64,000 bases of DNA from Desulfurella acetivorans A63 (GTDB lineage Bacteria > Campylobacterota_A > Desulfurellia > Desulfurellales > Desulfurellaceae), in assembly GCA_000517565.1 (NCBI GenBank), contig CP007051.1, forward strand, positions 581,039-645,038, read 5' to 3'. The notes beneath the pieces were generated by a model. It was given only the letters and a program-made list of their open reading frames with translations, had not been told where the DNA came from and made no database searches. Both the position numbers and the translations under genes were made by a program. Positions 17,180-29,189 of this stretch are shown here, piece after piece; the stretch's first letter is position 1, and each line of letters begins with the position of its first letter.

Positions 17180-17614
17180 GTGATAAGCGTAAACTTGGTA
17201 TGGCAATTTATTCTTGCGCAGATGTTTGGTTTTATATTTTTGCTTTTTATTTTAAATTTCCTTTTATATAAACCTGTTCTTGAAATAATAAGAAAAAGAC
17301 AGGAATATATCTTAAATCTTTTAGCTGAAAGCCAAAAACTAAAAGAAGAAGCAAAAGCAAAACTAGAGCAATATCATCAAGAAAAATTAAATGCTGAAGA
17401 AGAAGGTAAGAAAATCTTTAATTCTATGCTTGAAGAAGCCAGGAAAATCAAAGAAGAAAAGCTTGCCCAAATAAATGAATTATTTAAAAAAGAGCAAGCG
17501 GAATTTGCAAGTGCTATTGAACAAGATATTAAAATCCAAACACAAAATATCGATTCAATAACTAACCAAATATCAAGCCTTCTTTTAAAAAATATTGTAA
17601 AGGGTGAGGGCTAA
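17180..17614 (+). CDS. atpF': ATP synthase Fo subunit b' (AtpF')
   Basis: Peripheral-stalk subunit of 144 aa with one N-terminal membrane helix (~9-27) and a long charged coiled coil. The GTG at 17180 is chosen because AAGGAGG ends 5 nt before it; an upstream ATG at 17123 would add an unlikely 19-residue lead. The b'/b pair instead of one b is usual in Campylobacterota, Cyanobacteria and Aquificae. Confidence 0.85.
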   Translation: MISVNLVWQFILAQMFGFIFLLFILNFLLYKPVLEIIRKRQEYILNLLAESQKLKEEAKAKLEQYHQEKLNAEEEGKKIFNSMLEEARKIKEEKLAQINELFKKEQAEFASAIEQDIKIQTQNIDSITNQISSLLLKNIVKGEG

Positions 17615-17615
17615 T

Positions 17616-18167
17616 ATGAAATTTATTTATTCTTTATTCATTTTAGTTGCAATGCCACTTACTGCTTTTGCCAGTGAATCTGAATCTGCTGGTGCACACA
17701 TGCTTTGGCGCGTTATTGATTTTATTATATTTGCCTCATTGATAGTTTATTTTTTGCGAAAACCTGTTGCAAACTATTTTAGAAACAGAAAAAAACAGAT
17801 ATTTGAAGAAATAGAAAACGTTAAAAAAGCCAAAGAAGAAGCTCAGCAGGCGCTTAATGAAGCTCAAAGCTTACTATCAAAACTTTCAAGCGAAATTGAA
17901 AATATAATAAACACTTACAAGCAAATGGGAGAAAAAGAAAAAGAGGATTATGCCAATATGGCAAAAGAACTAGAAGAAATCTTTAAAAAGCGCCTTGAGC
18001 AAGAAAAGACTATGATTTTAAATAAAGCTTATAAAGATTTTATAGATAAAGTTATATCTAAAGCTATTACAAAGGCAAAACAGCAGTTTATGGCTTTAAA
18101 CAATCAGGATCTGCGCAGCATAAACAAAAGATACTTTGATTATTTTGGGGTTGAATATGATAAGTAA
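17616..18167 (+). CDS. atpF: ATP synthase Fo subunit b
   Basis: Second peripheral-stalk subunit, 183 aa from ATG 17616. It has a signal-like N-terminus (to AFAS at ~20), then a membrane helix (~31-48) and a long coiled coil (~55-150). The leading signal-like segment is a known trait of b subunits in this phylum. A GTG at 17604 is an alternative start, but GAGG upstream fits the ATG. Confidence 0.87.
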   Translation: MKFIYSLFILVAMPLTAFASESESAGAHMLWRVIDFIIFASLIVYFLRKPVANYFRNRKKQIFEEIENVKKAKEEAQQALNEAQSLLSKLSSEIENIINTYKQMGEKEKEDYANMAKELEEIFKKRLEQEKTMILNKAYKDFIDKVISKAITKAKQQFMALNNQDLRSINKRYFDYFGVEYDK

Positions 18168-18711
18168 AATAATTTCTCTAAGATATGCTAGAGCTTTGGA
18201 AAAAGTTTGCAAAAGTCAATCTATCAGTCTCGAATCTGCTTATAATGATTTAAGTAAAGTTTGTATACTGCTTCAGGAAAATAAAAAGCTGTTTGAATTA
18301 TTGAAAGTATCTATTTATCCAATTGAAAACAAAATAGCTATACTAAAGGATATATCAAGTGGAATTATATACAATTTACTTAAATTTATGGTTTCAAATG
18401 GGAGAATAGGATTAATTTTCGATGTTCTTGATAGCTTTAATCAGATAATGCTTCAAAGTCAAAACAAAGCAAAGGCTAGAGTAATAAGTGCTATAGAGCT
18501 TATTGATAGCGAAAAGAAAGTATTGTCGGATATATTTTCTAAGATTTCTGGGAAGATACTGGATTTTGAGTTTTTTGTAGACAAAAACCTCATAGGTGGG
18601 ATTGTAGTTGAAATAGAAGGTAAAATCTATGATGGAAGTATTAAAACTTACCTTACAAATATAGCCAATAGACTAAATAATTTGAACATTTCTCAAGGAG
18701 GGATTGGATGA
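18157..18711 (+). CDS. atpH: ATP synthase F1 subunit delta
   Basis: OSCP-type stalk subunit of 184 aa from ATG 18157. The start [17 protein letters not shown] is the family N-terminus, and [20 protein letters not shown] matches the C-terminal signature. It overlaps atpF by 11 nt and atpA by 4 nt (ATGA). Confidence 0.93.
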   Translation: MISKIISLRYARALEKVCKSQSISLESAYNDLSKVCILLQENKKLFELLKVSIYPIENKIAILKDISSGIIYNLLKFMVSNGRIGLIFDVLDSFNQIMLQSQNKAKARVISAIELIDSEKKVLSDIFSKISGKILDFEFFVDKNLIGGIVVEIEGKIYDGSIKTYLTNIANRLNNLNISQGGIG

Positions 18712-20216
18712 ATATCAAACCTAGCGAAATTAGTGAAATAATCGCTAAAGAAATAGAGGAAGCCAAAGATTTTGTTGAAATTAGCGAAGTTGGTAAAGTA
18801 TTGAGCGTTGGTGACGGTATAGCTCGAATATACGGATTAACAAATGTCATGGCCAACGAGCTTATAGAATTCCAGAATGGTGTGGTTGGCATGGCTTTAA
18901 ACCTTGAAGAAGACAATGTAGGCGCTGTTATATTAGGCGATGATACAGGTATCAAAGAAGGTGACTCGGTAAAAAGAACCGGTAAGATAACCCAGGTGCC
19001 AGTTGGAGAAGCTCTTGTAGGCAGGGTGGTAGATGCTTTAGGCAACCCCATTGATGGAATGGGACCTATTAATGCCCAAAACTACAGACGTGTGGAAATT
19101 AAAGCACCAGGTATTGTAAAAAGGCAACCGGTTAAAGAACCATTGCAAACAGGTATCAAAGCAATAGATACAATGATACCAATTGGTAGAGGTCAAAGGG
19201 AGCTTATAATAGGTGACAGGCAGGTAGGAAAAACTCAGATTGCCCTTGATACCATTGTTAACCAAAAAGGTGAAAATGTTTATTGCATATACGTAGCTAT
19301 TGGACAGAAACGCTCTACTATAGCTAGAATTAAAAAACAATTAGAAGATTTAGGCGCTATGGAATACACCACAATTGTAGCAGCAACTGCATCAGACCCA
19401 GCTCCACTTCAGTACTTGGCTCCCTATGCTGGTGTTACAATGGGTGAGTATTTTAGGGATAATGGTAAACATGCTTTGTTAGTATACGATGATTTAAGTA
19501 AACATGCTCAAGCTTACAGGCAAATGTCTTTGCTTCTTAGAAGGCCACCAGGCAGAGAAGCATATCCAGGCGATGTATTTTACCTTCACTCAAGATTACT
19601 TGAGAGGGCGGCCAAATTATCCGATGAGTTAGGTGGAGGCTCACTAACGGCGCTTCCAATAATTGAAACCCAGGCTGGCGATATTTCAGCCTACATTCCA
19701 ACAAACGTAATATCCATTACAGACGGCCAAATATTCCTTGAAGCAGATTTATTTTATGCAGGTATAAGACCTGCTGTTAACGTAGGTCTGTCTGTATCCA
19801 GGGTTGGTGGTGCAGCCCAAATAAAAGCTATGAAACAAGTTGCAGGTATGCTCAGGCTTTCACTTGCTCAATACAGAGAGTTAGCTGCCTTTGCTCAATT
19901 TGGCAGTGACCTTGACAAAGTAACTCTCCAGCAACTTAACAGAGGTTCAAAGCTCACAGAAATATTAAAACAACCGCCATTTGCTCCACTTCCTGTGTAT
20001 AAGCAAATTCTTATTGTTTATGCAGGAAATAATGGCTTTTTAGATGATTTGCCAAACAAAGCTTTAAAAAAATACGAAGAAGAGTTGTATAAATTTGTTG
20101 AAACCAAGTACCCAGATATTTTTAAAGAAATAAAAGAAAAGAAAACAATAAGTGATGAGTTAAAGTCAAAGATAGATAAAGCCTTAGAAGAATTTAAAGC
20201 TATATTTAAGGCTTGA
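18708..20216 (+). CDS. atpA: ATP synthase F1 subunit alpha
   Basis: Regulatory nucleotide-binding subunit of 502 aa. The P-loop GDRQVGKT is at ~170. The ISVSRVGG-type signature ([16 protein letters not shown]) is near residue 365. The length is standard. Confidence 0.99.
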   Translation: MNIKPSEISEIIAKEIEEAKDFVEISEVGKVLSVGDGIARIYGLTNVMANELIEFQNGVVGMALNLEEDNVGAVILGDDTGIKEGDSVKRTGKITQVPVGEALVGRVVDALGNPIDGMGPINAQNYRRVEIKAPGIVKRQPVKEPLQTGIKAIDTMIPIGRGQRELIIGDRQVGKTQIALDTIVNQKGENVYCIYVAIGQKRSTIARIKKQLEDLGAMEYTTIVAATASDPAPLQYLAPYAGVTMGEYFRDNGKHALLVYDDLSKHAQAYRQMSLLLRRPPGREAYPGDVFYLHSRLLERAAKLSDELGGGSLTALPIIETQAGDISAYIPTNVISITDGQIFLEADLFYAGIRPAVNVGLSVSRVGGAAQIKAMKQVAGMLRLSLAQYRELAAFAQFGSDLDKVTLQQLNRGSKLTEILKQPPFAPLPVYKQILIVYAGNNGFLDDLPNKALKKYEEELYKFVETKYPDIFKEIKEKKTISDELKSKIDKALEEFKAIFKA

Positions 20217-20225
20217 GGTTAGAAT

Positions 20226-21095
20226 ATGCCAAGTTCAAGGGATATTAAAAGAAAGATAAACAGTATAGCCAAAACGCAGCAAATAACCAAAGCAATGAAA
20301 ATGGTTGCCGCTGCAAAGCTAAGAAAAGTGCAACACACAGCTATGCAGTTTAGACCTTACATAGGAAAATTCGAAGAGATTATAAAGTATCTATCTGAGT
20401 ATACGCCACCCCAAGATAACAAGTTTTTGTTTCTAAGAGATGTAAAAGCTGCCGAAATCATTGTTGTTGCATCGGATAAAGGTTTATGTGGTGGTTTTAA
20501 CCATAATATAATTAAAGAAACAGAAAACTTAGTATCAAACCTTTCATCTAAAAATATATCAGTATCAATAACAGTTGTAGGCAAAAAGGTTTATGATTAT
20601 TTTCATTTTAAAGGCATACAAATAAAACACTTCTATACAGGCATACTTAAAAATGAAGCACATTTTGTTGATGCAAAAAAGATTATGAATGTAGCTATTA
20701 AAGATTTTTTGGAAGAAAAAACTGACGAAGTCTATATTGTTTACAACAAGTTTGTCAATATGCTTATTCAAAGACCTATTGTAAAAAAAGTTCTGCCAAT
20801 TAGTTTTGAAGAAGAAAACGGCCAAAAGCAAAAGTACGAGAAATTTACATTTGAGCCTTCAAAAGAAATAGTTTTGGAAGAAATGTTATTAAAGTATGTT
20901 TACATGTCCCTTTATGATAGCTTTTTGGAGTCCCTAGCCGGTGAGTACGCAGCCAGAATGCTCGCTATGGAAGCTGCTACAAAGAATGCTCAGGATATGA
21001 TTAAGAAATTGACTTTATTTTACAATAAGGCAAGGCAGGCTGCTATTACAAAAGAATTAATAGAAATAACAACAAGTATAGAAGCAATGAAATAA
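20226..21095 (+). CDS. atpG: ATP synthase F1 subunit gamma
   Basis: Central rotor shaft of 289 aa. N-terminal RDIKRKINSIAKTQQITKAM and C-terminal NKARQAAITKELIEI helices form the coiled coil. The gene lies between alpha and beta in the standard order. Confidence 0.98.
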   Translation: MPSSRDIKRKINSIAKTQQITKAMKMVAAAKLRKVQHTAMQFRPYIGKFEEIIKYLSEYTPPQDNKFLFLRDVKAAEIIVVASDKGLCGGFNHNIIKETENLVSNLSSKNISVSITVVGKKVYDYFHFKGIQIKHFYTGILKNEAHFVDAKKIMNVAIKDFLEEKTDEVYIVYNKFVNMLIQRPIVKKVLPISFEEENGQKQKYEKFTFEPSKEIVLEEMLLKYVYMSLYDSFLESLAGEYAARMLAMEAATKNAQDMIKKLTLFYNKARQAAITKELIEITTSIEAMK

Positions 21096-22517
<1,422 letters not shown>

Positions 22518-22519
22518 TT

Positions 22520-22930
22520 ATGGATAAAATACACTGTAGTATAGTTACACCTGAAAGAATCATAGCAAGCAAAGAAGTTGACCAGGTCATAGCGCCTGGT
22601 GTAAGTGGTGAGTTTGGTATTTTGGCCAACCATATGCCTTTTATAAGCATACTAGACATTGGAACCATCAAGCTTCTATACGAAAATGCGCAAGATAAGT
22701 ATGTGATAGGAGGTGGTTATTTAGAGTTTGATAATAATACAGCAAATATTCTTTGTGATGAAGTATTTACAAAAGACAATATTACCAAAGAAGAAACACT
22801 TAAAATGATAAGCAAAATTGAATCTAGGTTAAAAGAAGAAAAGCCTAATACACCAGAATATACCAGCGTGTATAAGGAATTAGAAAAATATAAATATGTG
22901 ATAAATATTTTATTTGAAGGGGAAAAGTAA
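22520..22930 (+). CDS. atpC: ATP synthase F1 subunit epsilon
   Basis: Protein of 136 aa. The N-terminal beta-barrel contains VTPERIIAS and APGVSGEFGILANHMPF. The C-terminal helical hairpin is inhibitory in this family. Its stop shares one base with the tolQ start (TAATG). Confidence 0.96.
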   Translation: MDKIHCSIVTPERIIASKEVDQVIAPGVSGEFGILANHMPFISILDIGTIKLLYENAQDKYVIGGGYLEFDNNTANILCDEVFTKDNITKEETLKMISKIESRLKEEKPNTPEYTSVYKELEKYKYVINILFEGEK

Positions 22931-23499
22931 TGTCATCAAGTATTGGGTTTGAGCATATTGGTGCAATAGCAATTGTGGTTTTGGGTATTTTGCTTATTAT
23001 GTCAATTATATCTTGGACAATCATGATATACAAATGGATTCAACTATCTTCACTTAGGGCTAGAAACAATGTTTTTTTAGAAAGGTTTATTGATGGAGAA
23101 AGCGAAAGCACCCTAAATAGTTTTGCTCGTATAAACGAATCATTAAATGCTAGGGTTTATATGCTAAGCAAACAATCTCTTTCTGTTGCTAAAGCTTATT
23201 TAGCTAAAGAAGTTAATCATTTGGAAAGGGGTTTTAGTATTTTAGCATCTGTGGGTTCAACTGCCCCTTTTGTTGGGCTATTTGGCACTATCTGGGGTAT
23301 TATAAATGCTTTCAGAAGTATTGGTCTGTCGGATTCTACAAGTATAAGTGTTGTGGCGCCAGGGATATCTGAAGCATTGATTACTACTGCAGCTGGTATT
23401 TTTGTTGCTGTTGTTGCTGTCATTGGATATAATTTACTTTATTCGTTATATACTTCTATTATTAGAGAAACAGAAAATTTTCTTGAGGCTATAGGATGA
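22930..23499 (+). CDS. tolQ: TolQ/ExbB proton channel subunit
   Basis: Inner-membrane motor subunit of 189 aa, shorter than E. coli TolQ (230). Helices are at ~10-33, ~105-125 and ~145-170. The family block GSTAPFVGLFGTIWGIINAF and GISEALITTAAGIFVAV are both present. The tol context favours TolQ over ExbB. Confidence 0.92.
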   Translation: MSSSIGFEHIGAIAIVVLGILLIMSIISWTIMIYKWIQLSSLRARNNVFLERFIDGESESTLNSFARINESLNARVYMLSKQSLSVAKAYLAKEVNHLERGFSILASVGSTAPFVGLFGTIWGIINAFRSIGLSDSTSISVVAPGISEALITTAAGIFVAVVAVIGYNLLYSLYTSIIRETENFLEAIG

Positions 23500-23894
23500 A
23501 AATAAACGGATCTAAAGGTGTTTTTTCTGATATAAACATAACACCACTTGTTGATGTAATGTTAGTACTGCTTGTAATCTTTATGGTTACTACGCCTATG
23601 CTTGTCAAAGGTATAAAGGTCAATTTGCCAAAAACACATTCAGGCAGTACCAACATTACAAAAAAAGATTTGATTGTAAGTATTGATGATCAGGGCAGGA
23701 TCTATTTAAATAAGCAGCAAACCGATTTGGATGGTTTAAAAAAAGCTTTCGAAGAAAATCATGGCAATGAAGTTGTGATTGAAGCAGATAAAGCTATAGA
23801 GTACGGACTTGTAGTTAGAATTATTGATATAGCCAAACAAAGTGGTATTGAAAAAGTAGGTCTTGCAACAACAAACAAATCAACAAAAACCTAA
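23496..23894 (+). CDS. tolR: TolR/ExbD subunit
   Basis: Protein of 132 aa with one N-terminal helix carrying the proton-relay Asp in INITPLVDVMLVLLVIFMV, then a periplasmic domain with the VSIDDQGRIYLN strand pair. It overlaps tolQ by 4 nt. With TolQ it forms the pmf-driven motor. Confidence 0.93.
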   Translation: MKINGSKGVFSDINITPLVDVMLVLLVIFMVTTPMLVKGIKVNLPKTHSGSTNITKKDLIVSIDDQGRIYLNKQQTDLDGLKKAFEENHGNEVVIEADKAIEYGLVVRIIDIAKQSGIEKVGLATTNKSTKT

Positions 23895-23900
23895 TATTAA

Positions 23901-24746
23901 ATGAAACTAGCCAGTTTTCTATTATCATTATTTATACATATCATAATTATTGGTTTATTATTTTTGCTATTTAAAAGTGTTCCAACACATACAATGCCAA
24001 CTTATACTGTTAGTTTATTAACGCCAGGTGAAGGCAGGGCAGGGCATCAACATACAATACAGCCTCTTACTACTTCGCCTAAACCAATACCTCATGCTGC
24101 TACAACACTTCCACCAAAAATTAACAAAGAAGTACAAAAAACTCAAGAGCAGATTCCACCAAAGCCACAAAATATAGAAGAACATAAAAAGGTTATTGAA
24201 AAACCACAAACAGAACTTAAAAAAGTAGAAAAAGAAGTGCAAAAACCTAAAGTAAATCAAAAAGAAATCCAAGAAAATATCCAAAATAAAATTCAACAAC
24301 TCAAAGCAAAAGCACTTCAAGAAAAAATTACGCAATTAAAAGAAGCAATGTTAGAAAATAAAATACGTGAAATTGCACAACAACTAAGAGAAAATTCTCA
24401 AACTCAATCCGGTGTTGGTAATATTAAAGCTCAAGGTAGTGGAGTTGGCAATCAGGATAAACTTTTTTCAGATTATTTATCAGTTGTACAAGGAATTATT
24501 CATTCAAATTGGTTTGTAGATCAAAATTTATTACCAAACAATAAACTTGTAACGCGTGTTAAAATTACAATTGCACCAAACGGTAAAATAATTAGTGTTA
24601 GTATCGTAAAGTCTAGTGGAAATCCATATTATGATAGGACTGTTATAACAGCAATTAATAATTCCACACTTCCTCCGGTGCCTAAAAAATATTTAAATAA
24701 TAGAAATACCCTTGACTTAATTTTGAATTTCTTTATAAAAGACTAA
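23901..24746 (+). CDS. TolA/TonB-like periplasm-spanning protein
   Basis: Protein of 281 aa with an N-terminal anchor (~5-22), a Pro/Lys/Gln/Glu-rich helical stalk (~50-170) and a C-terminal TonB/TolA-fold domain (~185-280) with VRITIAPNGKI-type strands (TRVKITIAPNGKIISVSIVKSSG). By position between tolR and tolB it serves as TolA, linking the TolQR motor to Pal. Confidence 0.85.
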   Translation: MKLASFLLSLFIHIIIIGLLFLLFKSVPTHTMPTYTVSLLTPGEGRAGHQHTIQPLTTSPKPIPHAATTLPPKINKEVQKTQEQIPPKPQNIEEHKKVIEKPQTELKKVEKEVQKPKVNQKEIQENIQNKIQQLKAKALQEKITQLKEAMLENKIREIAQQLRENSQTQSGVGNIKAQGSGVGNQDKLFSDYLSVVQGIIHSNWFVDQNLLPNNKLVTRVKITIAPNGKIISVSIVKSSGNPYYDRTVITAINNSTLPPVPKKYLNNRNTLDLILNFFIKD

Positions 24747-24757
24747 GGAGGTATAAA

Positions 24758-25999
24758 ATGAGGAAAATTATATTTTTTTTTATTATGTTATTTTTTGTAT
24801 ATAGCGGTCTAATATATGCTCAAAATTATGAATTAAACATTACTAATCCAAATTATCAAAAAATTATAATTAATGTATACAACCTAAAATCTTCAAACCC
24901 TCAATTAGCCTCAAAAGTAAAGAGTGTTATAGTAAGAGATTTAAATATGAGCGGTTTTTACCAAGCAAATGATATAAATTCAACAATAAATAACCCATCT
25001 GATATTAGTGGTTGTAATTATGGGATTTATGGTAGCGTTAGCGGAAGTGAAAATAATGTAGTATTGGAGGCAGTAGTATATGATGTTACAAATCAAAAAA
25101 TTGTTATAGATACTAAAATTACAGCAAATAATTTTGCATGGGTTTCGCATAAATTGGTAGACAATTTTATGCTATATGATACGGGTATATATGGTCCATT
25201 TGAAAGTAAAATCATATTTTCAGCAGGATCAAAAAACGTTAAAAACTTATATATAGCTGATTTTGATGGAGAAAATATACAACAAATAACACACTATAAT
25301 ACTAATTTATTGCTCCCAATGTGGACAACAGATAATGAGGTAAGTTTTACGGCTTATCTGAATAAATATCCAAGTGTCTATTTATTAAATTTATCTAATG
25401 GTCACGTTAGAAGTTTATATTCTGCTTCAAATTTTAGTGAAAATGGTACTTACTATAAGAATGGTCTATATGCAGTTTCGATCAATAAAAATTCGAATAT
25501 AAATATTTTTCTAGTTGATAAAGCTGGTAATATTGTTAAACAATTAACAAACAATAATGGTATAACAATATCGCCTTACTTTACTCCTGATTTATCAAAG
25601 ATGATTTATGTTTCAAATTCTGAAGGTTCTCCTCAAATTTATTCTTTGGATTTAGGATTAGGCGTTTCGACTAGACTAACGTATAATTGTCCAAATTCTC
25701 AATCTCCAGCAGTTTCATCGGATGGTACGAAAATTGCGTATATTTGTGCAGGTTCGGATTTTTCATTAAATGTTATCGGTGTAAATGGCGGCAATAATGA
25801 AAATATAATTAGCTCTTATTATCTTGATTCACCTAGTTGGTCATACGATAATAGATATGTTGCAGTCTATGGTAGTATTGACTCTAAAGATGGAATATAT
25901 ATAATTAACACAATAAATGGCAATTTTTCGCTTGCAATTGGAGCTAATAAGTTGTATTCTCATTTTGGTGGGCTAGATGTTAGTAAAAAAATAAATTGA
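24758..25999 (+). CDS. tolB: Periplasmic beta-propeller TolB
   Basis: Protein of 413 aa. Signal peptide to ~22 (ends IYAQ). The N-terminal TolB domain is followed by WD40-like propeller blades with repeating SSDGTKIAY-type motifs (for example LYIADFDGENIQQIT, PAVSSDGTKIAYI). It binds Pal and is released by TolA. AAGGAGG precedes the ATG. Confidence 0.93.
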   Translation: MRKIIFFFIMLFFVYSGLIYAQNYELNITNPNYQKIIINVYNLKSSNPQLASKVKSVIVRDLNMSGFYQANDINSTINNPSDISGCNYGIYGSVSGSENNVVLEAVVYDVTNQKIVIDTKITANNFAWVSHKLVDNFMLYDTGIYGPFESKIIFSAGSKNVKNLYIADFDGENIQQITHYNTNLLLPMWTTDNEVSFTAYLNKYPSVYLLNLSNGHVRSLYSASNFSENGTYYKNGLYAVSINKNSNINIFLVDKAGNIVKQLTNNNGITISPYFTPDLSKMIYVSNSEGSPQIYSLDLGLGVSTRLTYNCPNSQSPAVSSDGTKIAYICAGSDFSLNVIGVNGGNNENIISSYYLDSPSWSYDNRYVAVYGSIDSKDGIYIINTINGNFSLAIGANKLYSHFGGLDVSKKIN

Positions 26000-26011
26000 G
26001 GAGGTATTGTT

Positions 26012-26563
26012 ATGAATAAGACTTATCTTTCGCTTGCTGCAATCGTTAGTGCGTCGTTTTTGGCTTACAGTTGTAGTTGTACGACACCAAAAAAGCCTGT
26101 TGCTGAGGCTCCAGCACCAGTAAAACAAGAGGTTCAACAACAAGCACCAGCAGCTCCAGCACCAGTAACTACACCTGAAGTCAGCGAGGAAGAAAGGCTA
26201 AAGGAAATCTTCCAACGCATTCATTTTAACTTCGACAAGTATAATTTAACTCACATTGACAAATGGGGTATTAATCAGGATGTTCCAAAAGTACTAGATG
26301 GTATAGCAGATTATATGGCAAAACATCCAAACATCAAAATTAAGATTGAAGGAAACTGCGATGAGCGTGGAACGGAAGCCTATAACCTAGCTTTAGGCCA
26401 AAAAAGGGCTGATGCAGCAAAGAACTACCTTGTAATGCATGGTATATCACCAGATAGGATTGAAACATTGAGCAATGGTAAACTAAAGCCAGTTGATCCT
26501 GCTCATAATGAATATGCCTGGGCAAAAAATAGAAATGATCAGTTTGTGATTTTATCTAAGTAA
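26012..26563 (+). CDS. pal: Peptidoglycan-associated lipoprotein Pal
   Basis: Outer-membrane lipoprotein of 183 aa. The lipobox LAYSC is at ~17-21, followed by a Pro/Ala-rich linker (~30-60) and an OmpA domain with IEGNCDERGTEAYNLALGQKRA, which binds diaminopimelate in the wall. Strong GAGGAGG before the ATG. Confidence 0.95.
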   Translation: MNKTYLSLAAIVSASFLAYSCSCTTPKKPVAEAPAPVKQEVQQQAPAAPAPVTTPEVSEEERLKEIFQRIHFNFDKYNLTHIDKWGINQDVPKVLDGIADYMAKHPNIKIKIEGNCDERGTEAYNLALGQKRADAAKNYLVMHGISPDRIETLSNGKLKPVDPAHNEYAWAKNRNDQFVILSK

Positions 26564-26577
26564 TTAAGGGTACTACT

Positions 26578-27321
26578 ATGAAAAAGGCCTTGATAGCACT
26601 TATAATTTTGGTTAGCTTAGTAAGCAGCGCTTTTGCCCAAGAAAATCCATATAGTTCTTTATTAGATCAGATTTCAAAAAATTCTGCCGATATTAAGACG
26701 CTTCAATCAAATCAAGCAAATCTTTATCTCAAAATTGAAGATTTGCTTGTTAAATATGGTGAATTAAAAGGCAGAATTGATGATCTTGCAAGAAAAATTG
26801 AAAGTATTCAAGCTAACAGCGGTGCTTCGCCTGAAATTAAAGAGCAACTAAATAAACTTCAAGCTGAATTAAACGCATTAAAGCAGCAGATTTCTGCTCA
26901 ACCTATGCAAACTTCACAAACAAGTGCAGCTCAATCGCCAACTATTTCACCAGAAGATGCTGAATTTAAAAAAGCTAAGGCGCTATTTGATGCTAAAGAA
27001 TACAATCAAGCTATCAAGGCCTTTACTAATTTTCAAAAAACTTATAAAAATTCTAAATATAATGACCAGGTTTTATACTATATAGCTGACAGCTATTATA
27101 ATTTAAAAATTTATGATAAAGCAATTATTAATTTTGATCAGATAGTCAATACTTATCCTAAAAGTAAATTTGCAAGTATGGCTATGTTGAAAGAAGGATT
27201 ATCGTTTATTAATCTTGGAGACAAAATTGACGGGCGTTTTCTTTTGGAAAAAGTTATAAAAACGTATCCTAATTCACCAGAAGCCAAGCAAGCCAAGGTT
27301 TATTTAGAAAAGACTAAATGA
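26578..27321 (+). CDS. cpoB: Tol-Pal accessory protein CpoB/YbgF
   Basis: Protein of 247 aa with a signal peptide (cut after AFAQ ~21), an N-terminal coiled coil (~25-105) for trimerisation, a Gln/Ser-rich linker and three TPR-like repeats (~122-245: FKKAKALFDAKEYNQAIKAF and following). It coordinates peptidoglycan synthesis with outer-membrane constriction. It overlaps dxs by 4 nt. Confidence 0.92.
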   Translation: MKKALIALIILVSLVSSAFAQENPYSSLLDQISKNSADIKTLQSNQANLYLKIEDLLVKYGELKGRIDDLARKIESIQANSGASPEIKEQLNKLQAELNALKQQISAQPMQTSQTSAAQSPTISPEDAEFKKAKALFDAKEYNQAIKAFTNFQKTYKNSKYNDQVLYYIADSYYNLKIYDKAIINFDQIVNTYPKSKFASMAMLKEGLSFINLGDKIDGRFLLEKVIKTYPNSPEAKQAKVYLEKTK

Positions 27322-29189
27322 TAGAAACAATTAATTCGCCAAGTGACTTAAAAAAGCTAAAGCTTAAAGATTTAAGTAATTTAGCAAACGAAATCAGACA
27401 ACTTATAATAGAAACAGTATCAAAAAATGGGGGTCACCTTGCTTCTTCATTAGGTGCTGTAGAGTTAACTTTGGCTTTGCACTATGTATTTAATACACCA
27501 AAAGATAAAATTGTTTGGGATGTTGGACATCAAACGTATGCACACAAAATTATTACGGGCAGAAGAGATCAATTTAAAACCTTAAGAACTTACGGCGGAA
27601 TAAGTGGATTTCCAAAAATAACAGAAAGTGAGTATGATACTTTTAATGTAGGACACGCCAGCACAGCAATATCAGCTGCTTTGGGTATGACTACTGCCAA
27701 AGATCTTCTAAACACTAAAGAAAAAATTATAGCTGTAATTGGTGATGGAGCGCTCACTAGTGGCATCACTTTTGAAGCATTAAATAATTCAGGTGAGTTA
27801 GATAAAGATCTAATAGTTGTTTTAAATGACAATAAAATGTCTATATCGAAGTCTTTAGGAGCTATATCCACATATTTAACAAAAAGACTAACAGGTCCTA
27901 CGTATAACACACTAAGAAAAGAAATTGAAAAAGCCATAAAAGGTTTTCCTGTACTAAACGAACCTGCTTTAAAACTTGCAAAAAAAATAGAAGAATCTTT
28001 TAAATTTTTTTCTCCGGGTTTACTTTTTGAAGAATTTGGTTTTAAATATTTTGGTCCTGTTGATGGAGAAAATATTGAAGACTTAGTTACCATATTTGAG
28101 AATGTTAAAAATTTAAGAGGTCCTATTTTTGTTCATATTCTCACAAAAAAAGGCAAAGGTTATAAATATGCTGAAGAAAATCCTTCGAAATTCCATGGCA
28201 TAGGACCATTTGATATTTCAACAGGTCAAACACTGGAAAAGAATGCAACTCAAAGTTATTCTTCAGTGTTTGGAGAAAGTGTAATAAATATAATGCAGGA
28301 TAATCCAAAAGTTGTTGCTATTAGTGCAGCCATGCTTATAGGTACTGGTCTTGAAAAAGCTAAAAATATTTTTCCAGATAGGGTTTTTGATGTAGGCATT
28401 GCAGAGCAGCATGCGGTGACATTTGCGGGTGGGCTTGCTATCTCTGGCATGAAACCAATTGTTGCAATTTACTCAACATTTTTGCAACGATCATACGATC
28501 AAATCATACATGATATAGCACTTCAAAAATTAAATGTAGTATTTGCTATTGATAGAGCTGGTATTGTTGGAGATGATGGTGAAACTCATCAGGGTATTTT
28601 TGATGTATCTTATTTAAATTTAGTTCCAAATATGATCATAACTGCGCCAAAAGATGCAACTGAGCTTGATGCTCTATTAAAGTTTGCTATTAATGGTAAT
28701 TTTGGTCCTTTTGCAATAAGGTACCCTAGAGGAGAATCTGTTAATTTTGAGGATGGATTTATAGATACAATAGAGTTTGGTAAATGGCAGGTTTTGAATG
28801 CATCCGATGCAAATGATATTTGTATAATTGCATATGGCAACTGTATAAAATATGCTATGCAGGCCCTAGAAGAATTAAAAAGTAATGGTATAAATCCCCA
28901 TATTATAAATGCTCTTTTTATAAAACCGTTTGATACAAAAATGTTTTCTGATATTTTGAATACTTTTAATAATATTATTATAATGGAAGAAAATACCTAC
29001 ATTGGTTCACTTGGCCAAACTTTAATTTATCATGCTTATTTAAATAGTAATGGTAAGTATCCAAAAATTAAACATATAGCTTTACCTGATGCATTTATTG
29101 AACAGGGTGATAGTGAATTCTTAAGACACAAGTATTTTTTATCTAAAGACAATCTTATAGAGAAAATTTATAATCTTCTAAAAAAATAG
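27318..29189 (+). CDS. dxs: 1-deoxy-D-xylulose-5-phosphate synthase
   Basis: First enzyme of the MEP isoprenoid pathway, a thiamine-diphosphate transketolase-type protein of 623 aa. It has GHASTAISAALG, the ThDP motif GDGALTSG, and the catalytic Glu/His region VGIAEQHAVTFAGG. Its tail overlaps the convergent methyltransferase gene by 35 nt, so no intrinsic terminator separates them. Confidence 0.98.
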   Translation: MIETINSPSDLKKLKLKDLSNLANEIRQLIIETVSKNGGHLASSLGAVELTLALHYVFNTPKDKIVWDVGHQTYAHKIITGRRDQFKTLRTYGGISGFPKITESEYDTFNVGHASTAISAALGMTTAKDLLNTKEKIIAVIGDGALTSGITFEALNNSGELDKDLIVVLNDNKMSISKSLGAISTYLTKRLTGPTYNTLRKEIEKAIKGFPVLNEPALKLAKKIEESFKFFSPGLLFEEFGFKYFGPVDGENIEDLVTIFENVKNLRGPIFVHILTKKGKGYKYAEENPSKFHGIGPFDISTGQTLEKNATQSYSSVFGESVINIMQDNPKVVAISAAMLIGTGLEKAKNIFPDRVFDVGIAEQHAVTFAGGLAISGMKPIVAIYSTFLQRSYDQIIHDIALQKLNVVFAIDRAGIVGDDGETHQGIFDVSYLNLVPNMIITAPKDATELDALLKFAINGNFGPFAIRYPRGESVNFEDGFIDTIEFGKWQVLNASDANDICIIAYGNCIKYAMQALEELKSNGINPHIINALFIKPFDTKMFSDILNTFNNIIIMEENTYIGSLGQTLIYHAYLNSNGKYPKIKHIALPDAFIEQGDSEFLRHKYFLSKDNLIEKIYNLLKK